DNA of 64,000 nt from Chionis minor (lineage: Eukaryota > Chordata > Aves > Charadriiformes > Chionididae). The stretch is taken from the NCBI GenBank assembly GCA_013398295.1, contig VZSF01001151.1, positions 1 through 64,000 of the forward strand, written 5' to 3'. Shown here in pieces: positions 35,548 to 47,396 of this stretch (position 1 is the first letter of the stretch; the number at the start of each line of letters is the position of its first letter). A program made the translations under genes and the position numbers. The notes beneath the pieces are model-generated. The model was not told the DNA's origin, did no database searches, and saw only the letters and a program-made list of their open reading frames with translations.

Positions 35548-38500
35548 TATTACCATGACACTAACAGAGAAATAACGGGGTTAAATAGTCCTGTCACTGC
35601 GTACAGGATTTTTGCTGGCAACAAATATAATTATTTTGCTCTGTTTCCAAACACATCACATTTATGGGCAGAGCACTTCAAAGCAACATGGGATGCAGAG
35701 GGTGGCTTCACACCACCACGTCCAACGCCTGTTCTACACCAGTGTCACACCACTGAAGCTGATAACGAAGAACCACGTGATGCTGGTATGGACGACAGTG
35801 GAATAACGCAGACATCCCGTGTATCACGTTCTGCTTGGTATTCACGCCGACCTTCTCCAGCATCAATGTGTTTTGTTTTGAAGGGCTTCCCACCAGCTGG
35901 CTGCGGCACCGTCGCACCCACCGATGGTCCAACACGCACAGGCAGGTGCTCGCTTTGCCTCCGTCTCCACACGAGACAAACCAGCACTCACCAGCAGGGG
36001 AGGACCTAAAAACGGGTCCTGGGTTCCCGAGCGGGAGAGGTCATGTGGGTCCTGACACCTTCTCTGCGCGTCCTGTTAAACCGTAGCAGTTTCCGTCTCT
36101 AATAGAGAGCTTTATTCAGATAGCATCGAGCTGTAAGTAAAGAACCTGTAAGATATTTAGGGAAGCAATTCTTCCTGCTCCTAATCCTGCCAACACCAAT
36201 TTCAGATAAAAACCATAAAACTCAGCAGTTTCTATTGGAACGGATTTAGTTACTACGCTAGCGTGTAGGGGAGGAAAAACCCCAAACCAGCGCACTAGGC
36301 TAGCAGAGGAACGCGTGCTTTGATAGGGACTCATGGGGTTTTCAGAGAAATAAAGGAAAATCATCCCCTCCAAATTTCTTCAGTTGGGCTTTATGTTGCA
36401 GCAGGAAGCTCCTAGCTGTGTACGGAGCAGAACAGAAACGAGCTGTGCCTCTTCCAGGGAACAATTAAACAGGGGAGTCGTCACCCTGATTTAGAGCAAT
36501 GAAGCCAACAGGGCTCAGAATGGCACCGGGTCTGAACCTCTTCCCACAAAAAAAAGGATGGGAAGTCGAAGGAGGACATTCCTGAAATCTCTAAAAACCT
36601 GGAAACCAGCAGAGAATGTAACGGTGTCAGACATCTAAACTTGCTGGTAGATTAGAATAAAGACACAGAAGTAGTAGTATATAGTGCCAGGCACTAGAAA
36701 GCACCGCAAATAAGGGAATTTTACAAGTACTTAACCTGCTGTGTTGGTTTCGTGTCAAAAGAAATTTAACTTTTTTTTTTCCCCCATTTTTTTTAAAGTT
36801 TTGTTTTTCTATTGCCTCTGTTTGAAACATAATCCCCCCGCAGCACTGCCTGGCACTCATCTGAAAAGCCGCAGGACCATCATCAGGAGCTGTAACCTCG
36901 CCCCACAATGCTCTCCCTCCTCTCCAGCACGACTGCAAAGCTGCCATATAATCCTCGGCCAATAACTTCTGCGGGTTGATTTAAAAGCATGGGAAGAGGA
37001 ATCCGTCTCAAAGTCTGTCGGGAATTTCCAAATGCCAGCTGGTTTCATCCCGATCAAGCTGGTTGGAGCTCCCTCACCAAGGCTTGGAAGAACTTCGTGT
37101 CCTCCACCGTGCGAGAGCCCCTCTGCCACCTCTAGACGGGTACCTACGCCAGCGAGGACGCGACGGCCACCGTCTCCAGCACAGGACAGAAAGGTGCTGC
37201 CCAGGCCACGAGAAGAGCTTCTCTTGCTAACCCTGTCCTGGAGAGAATTGCTCCATAAAAAGGTCTTGCCTTCTCCAGACCTGCATGTGTTTAACTACAG
37301 TCCCGCTGGAATCAACGGCACTTCTTGTGGATATCAAATTAAATGTTTGTGTTTGTGCCTGTGGAGCCCAAACACACAAACCATTTTATGCCATCTGAAA
37401 GCTGTATTAATATGGAGATCATTGTGGAAAGCACCAGGGGATATTACGCTTTTATTATATCTAACATACGGAAAACATTTTATTATATGAGACACAACAT
37501 AATCATTATAATTGAATACTACCAAATGAAAAATCCCATATGTGTCTGAAAACTGCGCACCACTGTAATTACAAATGGAAACAAAGAGCATTAAGAATAA
37601 GAGGCTGGAAAAAATTATAGGTTTGCTCCATTTTGTTAGCTTTGCAATCCAGGCAACGCTTCCTCAGCAAGATCACTTCTTGCCAAAAAAGCAGTTAAGT
37701 ACACCAGCAAGGGAGCAAAAAAAGGAGGAATTTTATTTTTTAAACTCCAGATATGCAAGAGAACGAGTGGCCCATCAAAACTTTGCTCTTGAAATGAAAA
37801 TTTGCCCTGGCAGAGGCCTTGAGTATCTTGTAGTGAACTTACAGTCTCTTCTGCCTTTGCTCTGTTTGTTCAATCAAAGCGATACAAAAAATAAGCTGAG
37901 ACAGGTTTGGATCAAAGGCCTATTCTAACATTAATTTTGTAAAACGTGTGTTTTGTAAGTTTTTGGCTGAACGGAGTCTCATACACTGCGGCACGGTGGG
38001 AGCGTCCATGCAGCCATGGAGCATCCCAGCAGAAGAGCTGGAGTGGGAGGCACAGCCCAGTCCCTGTCCCTACTGCACGGCCACTAAATCCACTCCGGAT
38101 CCACCTCTTCCCTTCCGGCGCGTGCCGGCGGAGCAGCTGTCAGGGCAGGGAACAAAAGCAGGAAAACTGAGCTAGTGGGAAACGCAGCTTCCGGAGGGCC
38201 GGGTGACGGCGTGGGCACGCGGACGGCGAGCACAAAGGTGGGTGGCACCGAGGCGGGCAGGATGCGTTCATCGTTGCAGCCCGTATGAAGACAGGGAATG
38301 ACAATGTCCCAAAAGAGAAGAAATTTGCCATCTAGGAGGATGGATGCAGCTGCCAAGACCACGAAGCAGGAGATGGAAGCCGGCAGTTTGCTTCACTCCA
38401 GACAACCTGGCGTTCACGCGAAAATAGGGTTTGCAAAAGCGGGTGGTTCAGTGCGCTGGGTTTGTGCCAGTTTCGGAGGTTTCGGTCTCCTCGTCGCTGT

Positions 38501-38983
38501 GCCGGCTCCCCCTCCTCCCCCCGGCCTGAGATTCGTTCTCAGAGACACAATGGGAAGAAAGGACCCGAAGGAGGTTCCCGAGGCAGCTCCATCCCACATC
38601 CTGCTCAGGCCAGCAGCAGGAGCCGAGGTTATCCCTGTTATCCCCGCCAGCCCACCCTCCCCACGGCCCATGCTCCTCCTGCCAGAGGTCTCCACCCCAC
38701 CAAGAGGTGTTTGCTGGCCCAGTTCACACCGTCTGCATGGCCAGTAGTGGCCATAGGTGTGAGAAGGGGCCTCGGCAGCGAGGCTGGAACGGCAGCCCTC
38801 CGGCCAGCACTGCCACCAGCGGGGATGTGCAGGAGACCAGGAGGACATTAAGTGGCATCAGCCCGTTGCTCACGAGGGATGGACACTAGACCTCAGCCGC
38901 GCTCAATGAACCACTGCAGCTTGTCAGCTGGCTTGGAAAGAACTCCTGGGGTCCTGCACAGGGAAACGGTCTGTCCCAGAGAT
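35548..38983. other. Single-copy sequence, no gene recognised
   Basis: An AT-rich island at about 37330-37620 is a candidate conserved noncoding element. T-rich runs occur at 36770-36800. The stretch at 38.0-38.9 kb is GC-richer, with overlapping frames of up to 149 codons on both strands that show no domain. A weak LTR-start-like word near 36747 was not accepted. Confidence 0.45.
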
Positions 38984-39210
38984 TGTAGAATCGTAGAATC
39001 ATAGAATCACTTGGGTTGGAAGAGAACTTCAAGATCATCGAGTCCAACCATAACCTACACTGCCAAACCCACCCCTAACCCATGTCCCTCAGCACCACGT
39101 CTGCCCGGCTTTTAAATACCTCCAGGGACGGTGATTCCACCACCTCCCTGGGCAGCCTCTTCCAATGCTTGAGAACCCTTTTGGTAAAGAAGTTTTTCCT
39201 AATATCCAAT
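38984..39210 (-). mobile_element. CR1 LINE 3' fragment, group A copy 3 (shortest)
   Basis: This is a minus-strand CR1 of which only about the last 227 bp remain. The reversed tail is slightly expanded (TAGAATCGTAGAATCATAGAATC at 38985-39007). Similarity to the other A copies stops at AATATCCAAT (39210). No intact ORF2 block is present. It lies 1.9 kb from copy 4 in the same orientation but has a different 5' end, so the two are independent insertions rather than a duplication. Confidence 0.93.
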
Positions 39211-41071
39211 CTAGATCACATCACTCTGATGGAGGACACAAACAGGGCAGTGAGGATCCACCTACTGGGTCCATCCACAGTGAAGTTACTTGAGAGTATT
39301 CCCCACACTGGAATTTGGCCAAACACTACGAGAAAACTCAGTCCCAGGCAACTAGCAGGTAGGACAACAGTGGGATGACCCAAGGTGAAGTTGAAGATGT
39401 TCCATTTGGAAATCATTGCACAATCCCTGTCCTGCAGACGCTTCTGCACAGTCTGTGCCGAGGCCACCCTGGCTCCGGGGTAAATCACTCCCTCAGCTGC
39501 CGGGTGAGTTCCTCTCACCGAACGTTTGCGGTTTGGGCGTCTGGGATCACCGGTGGCAAGGGACCGGCACGTCCCGCGCAGGCTGCTCCCCCTTGGGTTC
39601 TCTCTCTGAGAAGAGAGGTTTTTTTCAAAAAATCAATTGAGACATAAATTTCACTTCAGTTCTGATACTCTTGATTGCTGCTTGCAGAAAAACATAAATA
39701 ATTAATTGCATTAGAGAACTGTCACTCAGCCCCAATTTGGCTTCACCTGAAGTAAAAAATGACCACTTTAAAAACAAAAAATTGGCAGGCATTTAATCTT
39801 TATTCTGCGCTGCTGTCTTTTTCCCCCCGCTTTAAAAAACCTGCTTCTCCATGTAACCAAGTAATTATGTCTGAAGAATATTAGCCATCCTAATGCACAG
39901 TGATTTATCAATGGTGATAGGATGTTATCCCGGTTTGACCCGATAAGAGGAGGATGCCAGCGAGTCTCTTACGGAACTGCTAACAACAATGTCAGATCCT
40001 ACAAGGCCCGCAAAACTTTGCCAAGACTGACCCACTTGCAGAACGACTTCAAGACAATTTTTAAAGGACACATAAAAGCTTTTCTTTTTTCTTTATCTTA
40101 CAGCTAAAGCAACAAGATGTGGAGGGGACACAGGAGGTTTGCTCGAGTAAAGTAAGATCTCATCCCCGTCTCCGCTGGCTCTTTAGGAACATGCATAGAG
40201 CAGCACTGATGGGATCAAGCAGAGCTTCTTCCAACCCTTCTCAGCAGCAAAGGTCAGTTCATTAACTGATCAGCAAAGAAGAAAGCTCTCCTGCAGCCCG
40301 TGAGCGTGCCTATCCACATTCACTTCTGGCATGTGCAACAGCGCACTGTCGTTAACCAAGTTACACCAGAGAACCTCTGCTCATTATTGCTTGGGGGCTT
40401 TGACACAGCAGCAATACATCCACCTTCAGACTTCTAAAAATCACGCAGTACAGCCTTTTCCAAAAAGGCTGATGGAAAATGAAAGGAATGAGAGTGCACC
40501 AATATCGCTAGATTCTGCGTTCTGCTTGGAAAGTCACTCCCCAAAGAAGCAGCTGGGGAATGATACAAGAAGAAATGTTTCCAGGACTTGAGAGTGAATT
40601 TGCAACTTCATATTTGCCGTATCTTCCTTGAGGCCAAACATACAAATAGCCACACTTCACTCTGTTGTGTCTCCCTTGCAGAGGAACACACTGACGTGGT
40701 GTCCTAACCAAGCCGGAATAATAGGAAATTGAGTTTTACATGTGGAATTTGCAGATTCAAATCTCAAAGAACACCATAGCTAAAATAAAACCCTGCGGCC
40801 TCATGTGTTGATTTCAACTCCTGTGATTCTGCTGCTCAAATAGCCACTTGCCCGGTTGGAGCAGGTACTGCAGGACGTTTCTCAAAGGGAAGAGCTTGGG
40901 AGATGGACTGACCGTTACTCTGGCTACCCCCTCCCTACAACTGGGGCTTCCAAACAAGCCAGATCCCATGGGGGACATAAGGGCCCTCCAAGCCTGTGGG
41001 AAGGGGAAACTTTGAGCTCAAGTATGCTTAATTTCCTCCTTTGTAGGACTGTAACACCTAGATGCACCGAT
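39211..41071. other. Single-copy sequence, no gene recognised
   Basis: The stretch is AT-rich at about 39620-39920. Open frames stay at or below 100 codons and lack motifs. No repeat is recognised. Confidence 0.45.
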
Positions 41072-41439
41072 TCATAGAATCACAGAATCACTTGGGTTGG
41101 AAGAGACCTTCAAGATCATCGAGTCCAACCACAAACCTACACTGCCAAACCCACCCCTAACCCATGTCCCTCAGCACCACGTCTGCCCGGCTTTGAAATA
41201 CCTCCAGGGACGGCGATTCCACCACCTCCCTGGGCAGCCTCTTCCAATGCCTGAGAACCCTTTCGGTAAAGAAGTTTTTCCCAATATCCAACCTAAACCT
41301 CCCCTGGCACAGCTTGAGGCCATTTCCTCTTGTGCTGTCGCTTGTTCCTTGGGAGAAGAGATTGACCCCCCCTGGCTACAACCTCCTTTCAGGGAGTTGT
41401 AGAGAGTGAGAAGGTCTCCCCTCGACCTCCTCTTCTCCA
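41072..41439 (-). mobile_element. CR1 LINE 3' fragment, group A copy 4
   Basis: This minus-strand CR1 starts with the reversed tail TCATAGAATCACAGAATCAC. The minus frame gives [20 protein letters not shown], the end of the ORF2 block. The 5' truncation is at TCTTCTCCAT (41439), almost the same point as copy 5 at 47.4 kb. Flanks are unrelated, so the insertions are independent. Confidence 0.93.
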
Positions 41440-42698
41440 TTCGTGCCGGGGCTCTGCAGGCAGCCAGAGCAGAGCAAGGTCAGAGCCATCAGGGCTAACG
41501 AGAGCCCTGAAAATGTTCTTCCAGGGCCAGGCACACGCGAGCCTTCACCCCGTCCCAACTGGGAGAGTCCATGGCCGACGGAGCGGCAGGTCTCAACACC
41601 CCAAGCCAAGTGGCCAAATAAAAATAAAGCCACTGTTGCATTTCATTTTTGGGGTGGCGGGAGAGTTGGCGAACTTGGAAGGAAGGAGAATGGTCCTGAG
41701 TAACCATGCTGAGGGAAGAGACGCCAGAAGTGCTAATGATTTGCCACTAACTGCAAACAGAGGCTGGCTTGAGCAACAGCCTCGGAGTTCATTTATTCCC
41801 GTCACCTCTCCATATATGTCCCAAGGGGGGAATTATTGCTGAACAATGAGAATGAAAACTAGTATTAAACTGCAGAAAAAGGTTTATTACCCTCACAGCT
41901 GGAAAACCAATACGCTTCTGAAAGGCACTTTTAACTTCAGACAGTTTCAAATTAGAATCTTTATTCACCTGTCCATTTTCTGAAGTAACTTCACTCTGTG
42001 TAAAAACCACTCCATTTCTAATGCTGTAGGAGAAGGCGAACAAGCAGCCAGGTAGCTCTGCCAGCGCCTGCTGCGCGCGGCAGCGTTCGAAAGCCTGGCT
42101 GAGAGCACCCCGTGGGCTCCCCCCACCTGCAGCCAGCAGATAAATTGATCTACATTGAAATTAATCCCCGTTTTATGAAGGGAGGCTGTTTCGAGGACAA
42201 CTTCCACAGATACGGGTTCCTGAAAGATCCTGTGTTCGTTCACGCATGAATTGGAGATTACAAGTTAAAGGATAATTAATATATTGTCTGGAAGAAAGTG
42301 AAATGGTGCCTACATCAAGAGAACAAACCGCATGTATTAAAACAGCGTCATTTTAGGGTGATGCACCAAAGATATTTAATCCAGTATGGCATCACATTCC
42401 CTGTCTGGCCTGATAAATGGGTCTCCTACTTGTAATCTGCAAGGGAATTAAAGCCTTCAGACTATCTGTACTGCCACAAATAAATTCCGTGTTTGCTTTA
42501 ATGACTTTGAAATTTCCCTCTGACAAATTCTAAAGGTATAAATAATCTCCGAAGGCTTGCAGGAAGATAAACAATCATGTTTTAATAATCGTAATTCCCA
42601 CAGCAAACAACGCTTGGGTTTAAATCGAAACACAGCATCGTTCTGCCAAAAGAGGGAAGGGCAGAGCCTGAGGAGCGTTGTGCCGATCACCGCCTGGG
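41440..42698. other. Single-copy sequence, no gene recognised
   Basis: About 42240-42640 is an AT-rich island with many ATTA/TAAT words. Other frames lack motifs. The block ends at the target-site duplication of the solo LTR. Confidence 0.45.
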
Positions 42699-42817
42699 CA
42701 CGTTGTCGTGGGTTTGGGCTGGATCGACCCAAGCAAGCCGAGTGACAGATGTTCCCTCTCTCCTGCCGAGCAGGAGAGAGAGAAGAAGAGAGACTAGTTT
42801 AGTAAGAACTAAACTAC

Positions 42818-42823
42818 TTTAAT
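42818..42823 (-). terminator. Polyadenylation signal of the solo LTR
   Basis: On the minus strand this reads ATTAAA, about 360 bp downstream of the TATA box and followed by T- and CT-rich sequence. It is the likely R/U5 polyadenylation signal. Confidence 0.55.
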
Positions 42824-43181
42824 GAAATATAAAATAATAAAAAGAAAAAAAATAATGAAATATATACAAAACCGTATCAAGCTCCCAGGATGACAATCAC
42901 GTCACCAGCAGGCACTGGGGAAGTCCCAGACTGGACTCAGCGACGGAAGGGAACTGGATCCAGGAATACATGGGTCAGGATCAAAGGCAGACGAACCGAT
43001 GGAGTCCTCCTCGGGCGCCGGCCGTTGAAGAAGAAAAGCCAGAGCCCCAGCAAGAGCAAAAGCTCCAGCAAGCTGGAGGAGAAGGCGAAGCCGGAAGCCG
43101 AAGCCGGGCCCGTAGCCAAAGCCAGAAAACAGAAAAAATGGAATAATGGAATAATGGATGCTGAGCCTTTGATCCCTCAGC

Positions 43182-43189
43182 TTTTATAC
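43182..43189 (-). promoter_or_regulatory. TATA box of the solo LTR
   Basis: On the minus strand, GTATAAAAGC lies about 355 bp inside the LTR start, the expected place at the end of U3. Transcription from it would run toward lower coordinates and leave the LTR at 42704. Confidence 0.6.
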
Positions 43190-43547
43190 TGAGCATGATG
43201 CAGATGGGATGGAATACACTGTTTGGTCAGTTTTGGGTCAGTTTTGGGTCACGGGTCCTGTCTGCTCCTCCCCACAGGTGGGACCCCTCTATGCTTCTCC
43301 GCTTCCAACCCTCCAACGGGGCAAAACCAAGGTTGCCTGGCCTTGGTCGTTATCGCAATAAGGATAAGCCAGGGCCTCTCTGCATCCCGTGCCTTGGCAT
43401 CAGCTGTAAACATGGGTCTCATCACTCTGCGAAAGAGCAGTTTTCTGCACAATATGCTGCTAATTTCAGCAGTTAGAAGAGGCCTAGTTAGAAAGCAGAG
43501 TTACTGAACAAAATTGGTCCTGTTTTACCTCAAACCAGGACACATGT

Positions 43548-45659
43548 CCAGTTCAGATGGGTGCCCAGGTGTACACACAGCCAGGTACAATCCACAAGTC
43601 CCAGAGGAGGAATTCTAGGCAGCTTCCCATCATGCCAAAGCCTCTGCATTTCAGCTCAAGGGGCAGAGCACCGTAGGATGGACCGCACAGCCTGGTGTCA
43701 GAGCCAGCATGCCAAAACTGACCATCTCCAACACGGCGTGAAGGACTGACTCTTCAGCTTCTCCCTCAGGAAATACACAACCCCTCAGAAGTGACCACTC
43801 AGTCTTTACCTCACTGATGGTGCCACAGCCTCTACCATGAGAGGGAAAACAAAATCCAGCCTTCCTTTGTGTCTGGAAAGGGAATTAAGGGCAAGTTGCT
43901 CAAAAAGATCATTATTTTCTTGCATAAGAAGATGCGAAGTAGTGCACTGACTGGAATAGTGCTGCGCCTTTGCCCTGTGCTGGCTGAACCAGGAACAAGG
44001 GTCTCAAAAAAAGACCATCCTAATGAGGAAGGGACGGGGACCCTCAAAAACCAATCCCGCAGCAATGACACCTCTCCTGGGTGGCTGAGTCCACCTGTTA
44101 GCAGAAAAGGAGAGCATGAGATGCTGCAAAGCAACCTACATGCAGAGTTCTGCCTTCCTTCCCCAGCTCCCTCACAATCCCGCTTTCGGAGTTTTACACT
44201 TGAAGATAAGACCAAACTAGACCTGACCATTGCGAACAGATTTAATTCCTCTTTCAGAGGCACCGAGGCCACGGTGGGGGCAGAAGCAGAAGGCTTTGAA
44301 GAGGTGCTGGGCACAAGGATCAGGGCTGCAGGCTGCTCCTCTTCTCCTCGCACCTACGGCCTCCGCTCCCACGGAGCGGCCACAGAGGCAGGGGGAGGCA
44401 TCACCCCCCTCCCCGTCCGCGGTCTTCAGGCAGGACAAGCTGTCCTCGAGATGAAAACTAAAGAGTGGCCCAAAGTAACTTTCCGAGGTATGGTCCACTG
44501 ATGTCTTCACAGGAGGGCGCAGGGCTTTGCAAAGCGTGCTTGACCATCTCCCAGCCATCCCGCCAGAAAGCAAACCTGGGATCTCCAGAGGCGCAAGACA
44601 TGAGCGACTGCCTGTCGCCGTAAGAAAACTTTGCTTCCTAAGTGAGATCAATAACCGGAGGACTGAAGACACTCGGTAACTTGCAAGAGGCAGTCAGGCT
44701 TATAAGGGCTGGGGGTCTAACAATTGTTTCTGGTAGAAACCAGCGGTTTTCATCACCAGTTTTCCCTGTCCTTGGTCTCACACCAGTCCTTTCTCTCTCT
44801 TCCATCTCTGAACACCCTCTGAAGAGCTAAAATTAGCCATTAGTTTCAGTGAGGAAGTAGTCTTCAATGTCCTAAAAAATCGAGACTCACCTTCAAGAGC
44901 AAATAAAAGCATCCATCTTTCGCTGGCAATGAAGTCAGTTTACCTGAAGGACTGATTTTTACCAAGTTATTAAATCTGAGACTCATGGTATGAGGCAGCT
45001 CAGTTGCCTTTTACTTCTGGTTTTGAACCATCAAGTGGCAGAAGGGGAAATGAAAATGGCAGAAAAGAAAAACTCTTCCGAGGACATAATGGTCCATTAA
45101 GCAAAATTTTAAACCAACTTGTGTTTGGCTCTCTATTGCTCAAATGCAATTCCGTTCCTCCCCTTCAGGCTGTTATTAACACTTTTATAATGAGTAACTA
45201 AAATAAAACTCAAGTGAATAAATATGCTCAAGGCATTTTGTTATTCCTGCAATTAGAGACAAACTACCACAGTAAAGCTAAAAGCATTTGGGAAATTATA
45301 TTCAAGGAAACGCTTACCATAACTACAGTAATCCTTGGGCTGCTCGTAGCAACCGCAGCGAATGCTGTGAAGAAGCTGGGTCTCTGTCATTAGCCACTGG
45401 TAAAGGACAATTTGTCATCTGCTACGGCGCTATGCGGCGTGGCAAAATGTAATGGTGAGAGGATCAAAGTTCTGCAAAGTCTCATATTGGCAACAATATC
45501 CACAAATTGCTATAGAGTTTTAAAAAAGAAAGCATAATCCAAACCTATTTATTCCTCAGAAGACAAGCCTTTGCTTTGGAGGGAAGTGGCCCTGAAAGGG
45601 GAGAGCCCTGTAACGAGGCCAGCTGTGCTACCACGGTGACATCCCTGTCACACAACATA
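43548..45659. other. Single-copy sequence, no gene recognised
   Basis: A 210-codon frame at 43869-44501 (plus) and a 173-codon frame at 43832-44353 (minus) overlap each other almost fully, and neither shows a known domain. The stretch at about 44820-45540 is AT-rich. No repeat is recognised. Confidence 0.45.
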
Positions 45660-45912
45660 CAGAATCACAGAACCACAGGATGGCCAGGGCTGGCAGGGCC
45701 CTCTGGAGATCATCTGCTCCACCCCCCTGCCAGAGCAGGGGCACCCACAGCAGGGGGCACAGGATGGCGTCCAGGCGGGTTGGGAATGTCTCCAGAGTGG
45801 GAGACTCCACCACCTCTCTGGGCAGCCTGTGCCAGGGCTCTGCCACTCTCCAGGGAAAGAAGTTCCTCCTCGTGTTCAGGTGGAGCTTCCCGTGTTCCAG
45901 CTTGTGCCCATT
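45660..45912 (-). mobile_element. CR1 LINE 3' fragment, group C copy 3
   Basis: This minus-strand CR1 starts with the reversed tail CAGAATCACAGAACCACAGG. The minus frame stays open and reads [20 protein letters not shown] and then the DLQRALPAL end. Similarity stops at CTTGTGCCCATT (45912). It contains the CTCF-like motif at 45745-45760. Confidence 0.93.
45745..45760 (+). promoter_or_regulatory. CTCF-like motif inside CR1 group C
   Basis: CCACAGCAGGGGGCAC, identical to the other two copies and in the same genomic orientation as 9649. The evidence is the motif only. Confidence 0.4.
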
Positions 45913-46389
45913 AAACACCCTGAATAAACCCCGATCTGTCAGTTGCTGGTTAAAGCTCAGGCTCATTCTATTGTTTACACCCGTTGACAACCAGCCAGCA
46001 GGAAGAAGACGACAGCCTTCAGGCTTTTTCGACACGATATTGGTCATGAAGAGGAGCCTTTGCATGCCGAGCGCCCTGCCCTCCGGGCTGTGGGACACGG
46101 GCACGGAAGCATCGTGTGAAGCTCCCAGTTCTCACCAGTCTGCCTGTGGCCTGTCTTTGTCACCCCTTGGTGGCAAGGTTTCAGATCAGAAAGCAGAAGT
46201 CACTATTGTGAGTTTAGCACTAGGTGCCCACAGGGCACCGTGCCCAGCGTTGCAGGTAACTATTACATTAACTTAGTAATTATTTATTCCAGCAAAAGTC
46301 AAAGGGAATTTATTCTTGGAAGAAAGGATGGTAGAAAAAGGGAAAGTAAAAGACAGCCAGGTTTTACAAAAAAACTAATTTTCTTCTGT
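45913..46389. other. Single-copy sequence between two CR1 pieces
   Basis: No gene or repeat is recognised. Part of it, from about 46280, might be a more decayed 5' continuation of the CR1 reverse-transcriptase relic that follows, but I cannot show this. Confidence 0.35.
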
Positions 46390-46760
46390 GACTGGCTAAC
46401 AGGCTTTTGGAAAACAGAAGGCAGTAAATGTCATTTATTTGGACTTTAATAATGCTTCTGAGGCTCTTTTGCGTGACATTTCAGAGCAAGCTGAGGAAAC
46501 ATGGGCTGGATGAATCAAAGAAGAGGTAGGAAGCCAGAACATCATACTGAGCGAGCAGTTATCCATGACCCAGGGGGCATGCCGGGCGTGCTTCTGCATC
46601 TCTCCAGCTCTGGTACTATTTGACTTTTTCCTTAATGTCTTGGGTGACCAAAACCAGCACATGTGTGATCCACACAGCTGAGACCGGTCTGGCACAGCCT
46701 GTAAGAGCTTGGGGAACCAGACTGAGAACTCAAAAGAATCATGACAACTGGAAAACAGAT
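46390..46760 (+). mobile_element. Old CR1 ORF2 reverse-transcriptase relic
   Basis: This is a decayed internal piece of a CR1-type LINE on the plus strand. At 46430-46447 the frame reads VIYLDF, the first catalytic strand of the reverse transcriptase (YLDFxKAFD in intact relatives; here NNASEA follows, so the second part is lost). About 180 bp later, at 46610-46648, it reads LVLFDFFLNVLGD, matching the conserved LFNIFINDLDEG region that precedes the FADD catalytic pair. In between, the words AAGCTGAGGAAACATGGGCT and GATGAATC follow the typical CR1 coding order (KLRKxGLDEW). Stop codons and indels break the frame and the FADD pair is not recognisable. It is clearly older than the A, B and C tails nearby. 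The limits are approximate. Confidence 0.65.
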
Positions 46761-47027
46761 TTGAAAAAAATATTTAAACTAAAGAATGGGAAGTGCCCAG
46801 CGATACATGAAACAAATGGTACAAGATGGAGCAGGACGGGCTCGGGGAAAACAGGCGAGCCAGAAGCTCCTCACAAACGGGCTGGTTTTACAGCGGATTG
46901 CAAGTGAATTGCGCTATTATCTCGCAATTCCTGGCCACCAGGGAAAAAGGCCAACGTCAGTCTGCGGTGCAGGAAGCGCAGTGTGCTCAGAGAGCGCTGT
47001 GGAGCAGCCCTGTTCCCTTCAGCATCT
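46761..47027. other. Unassigned sequence between two CR1 pieces
   Basis: This could be the decayed 3' continuation of the reverse-transcriptase relic, but I recognise no motif. It has a run GAAAAAAATATTT and then mixed sequence up to the tail of the next CR1. Confidence 0.3.
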
Positions 47028-47396
47028 TAGAATCACAGAATCACTTGGGTTGGAAGAGACCTTCAACATCATCGAGTCCAACCATAAACCTACACTGCCA
47101 AACCCACCCCTAACCCATGTCCCTCAGCACCACGTCTGCCCGGCTTTGAAATACCTCCAGGGACGGCGATTCCACCACCTCCCTGGGCAGCCTGTTCCAA
47201 TGCTTGACAACCCTTTTGGTAAAGAATTTGTTCCTAATATCCAACCTAAACCTCCCCTGGCACAGCTTGAGGCCATTTCCTCTTGTCCTGTCGCTTGTTC
47301 CTTGGGAGAAGAGACTGACCCCACCTGGCTATAACCTCCTTTCAGGGAGTTGTAGAGAGTGAGAAGGTCTCCCCTCAACCTTCTCTTCTCCAGGCT
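47028..47396 (-). mobile_element. CR1 LINE 3' fragment, group A copy 5
   Basis: This minus-strand CR1 starts with the reversed tail TAGAATCACAGAATCACTTG. The minus frame reads [20 protein letters not shown]. It differs from the other A copies at a few bases (AAGAATTTGTTCC in place of AAGAAGTTTTTCC; CTTGACAACCC in place of CTTGAGAACCC). The 5' truncation at TTCTCTTCTCCAGG is nearly the same as in copy 4. Confidence 0.93.

Larger units (their letters stand above)
42704..43542 (-). mobile_element. Solo LTR of an endogenous retrovirus (839 bp)
   Basis: Read on the minus strand, the element begins TGTCCTGGTTTGAGG and ends CCCAAACCCACGACA, so it has TG...CA ends with an imperfect inverted repeat (TGTC-TGGTTTG). 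It is flanked by 5-bp target-site duplications CACGT (42699-42703) and CATGT (43543-43547), one base different. Inside are the parts of an LTR promoter on the minus strand: a TATA box (GTATAAAAG, 43181-43189) and a polyadenylation signal ATTAAA (42818-42823). The U3 side holds a 12-bp tandem (GGTCAGTTTTGG, about 43226-43250). No gag, pol or env sequence lies on either side, so this is a solo LTR left by recombination between two LTRs. A 5-bp duplication is seen in ERVL- and ERVK-like groups; I do not assign it further. Confidence 0.88.

Noticed and set aside
36747..36790. LTR-start-like TGTTGGTTTCGTGTC followed by T-rich sequence
   Set aside because: Only about 15 bases resemble an avian LTR start; no matching 3' end, polyadenylation signal or target-site duplication found.
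43869..44501. 210-codon plus-strand frame with a 173-codon antisense partner
   Set aside because: Neither frame has a known motif; mutual overlap and ordinary composition indicate chance openness.
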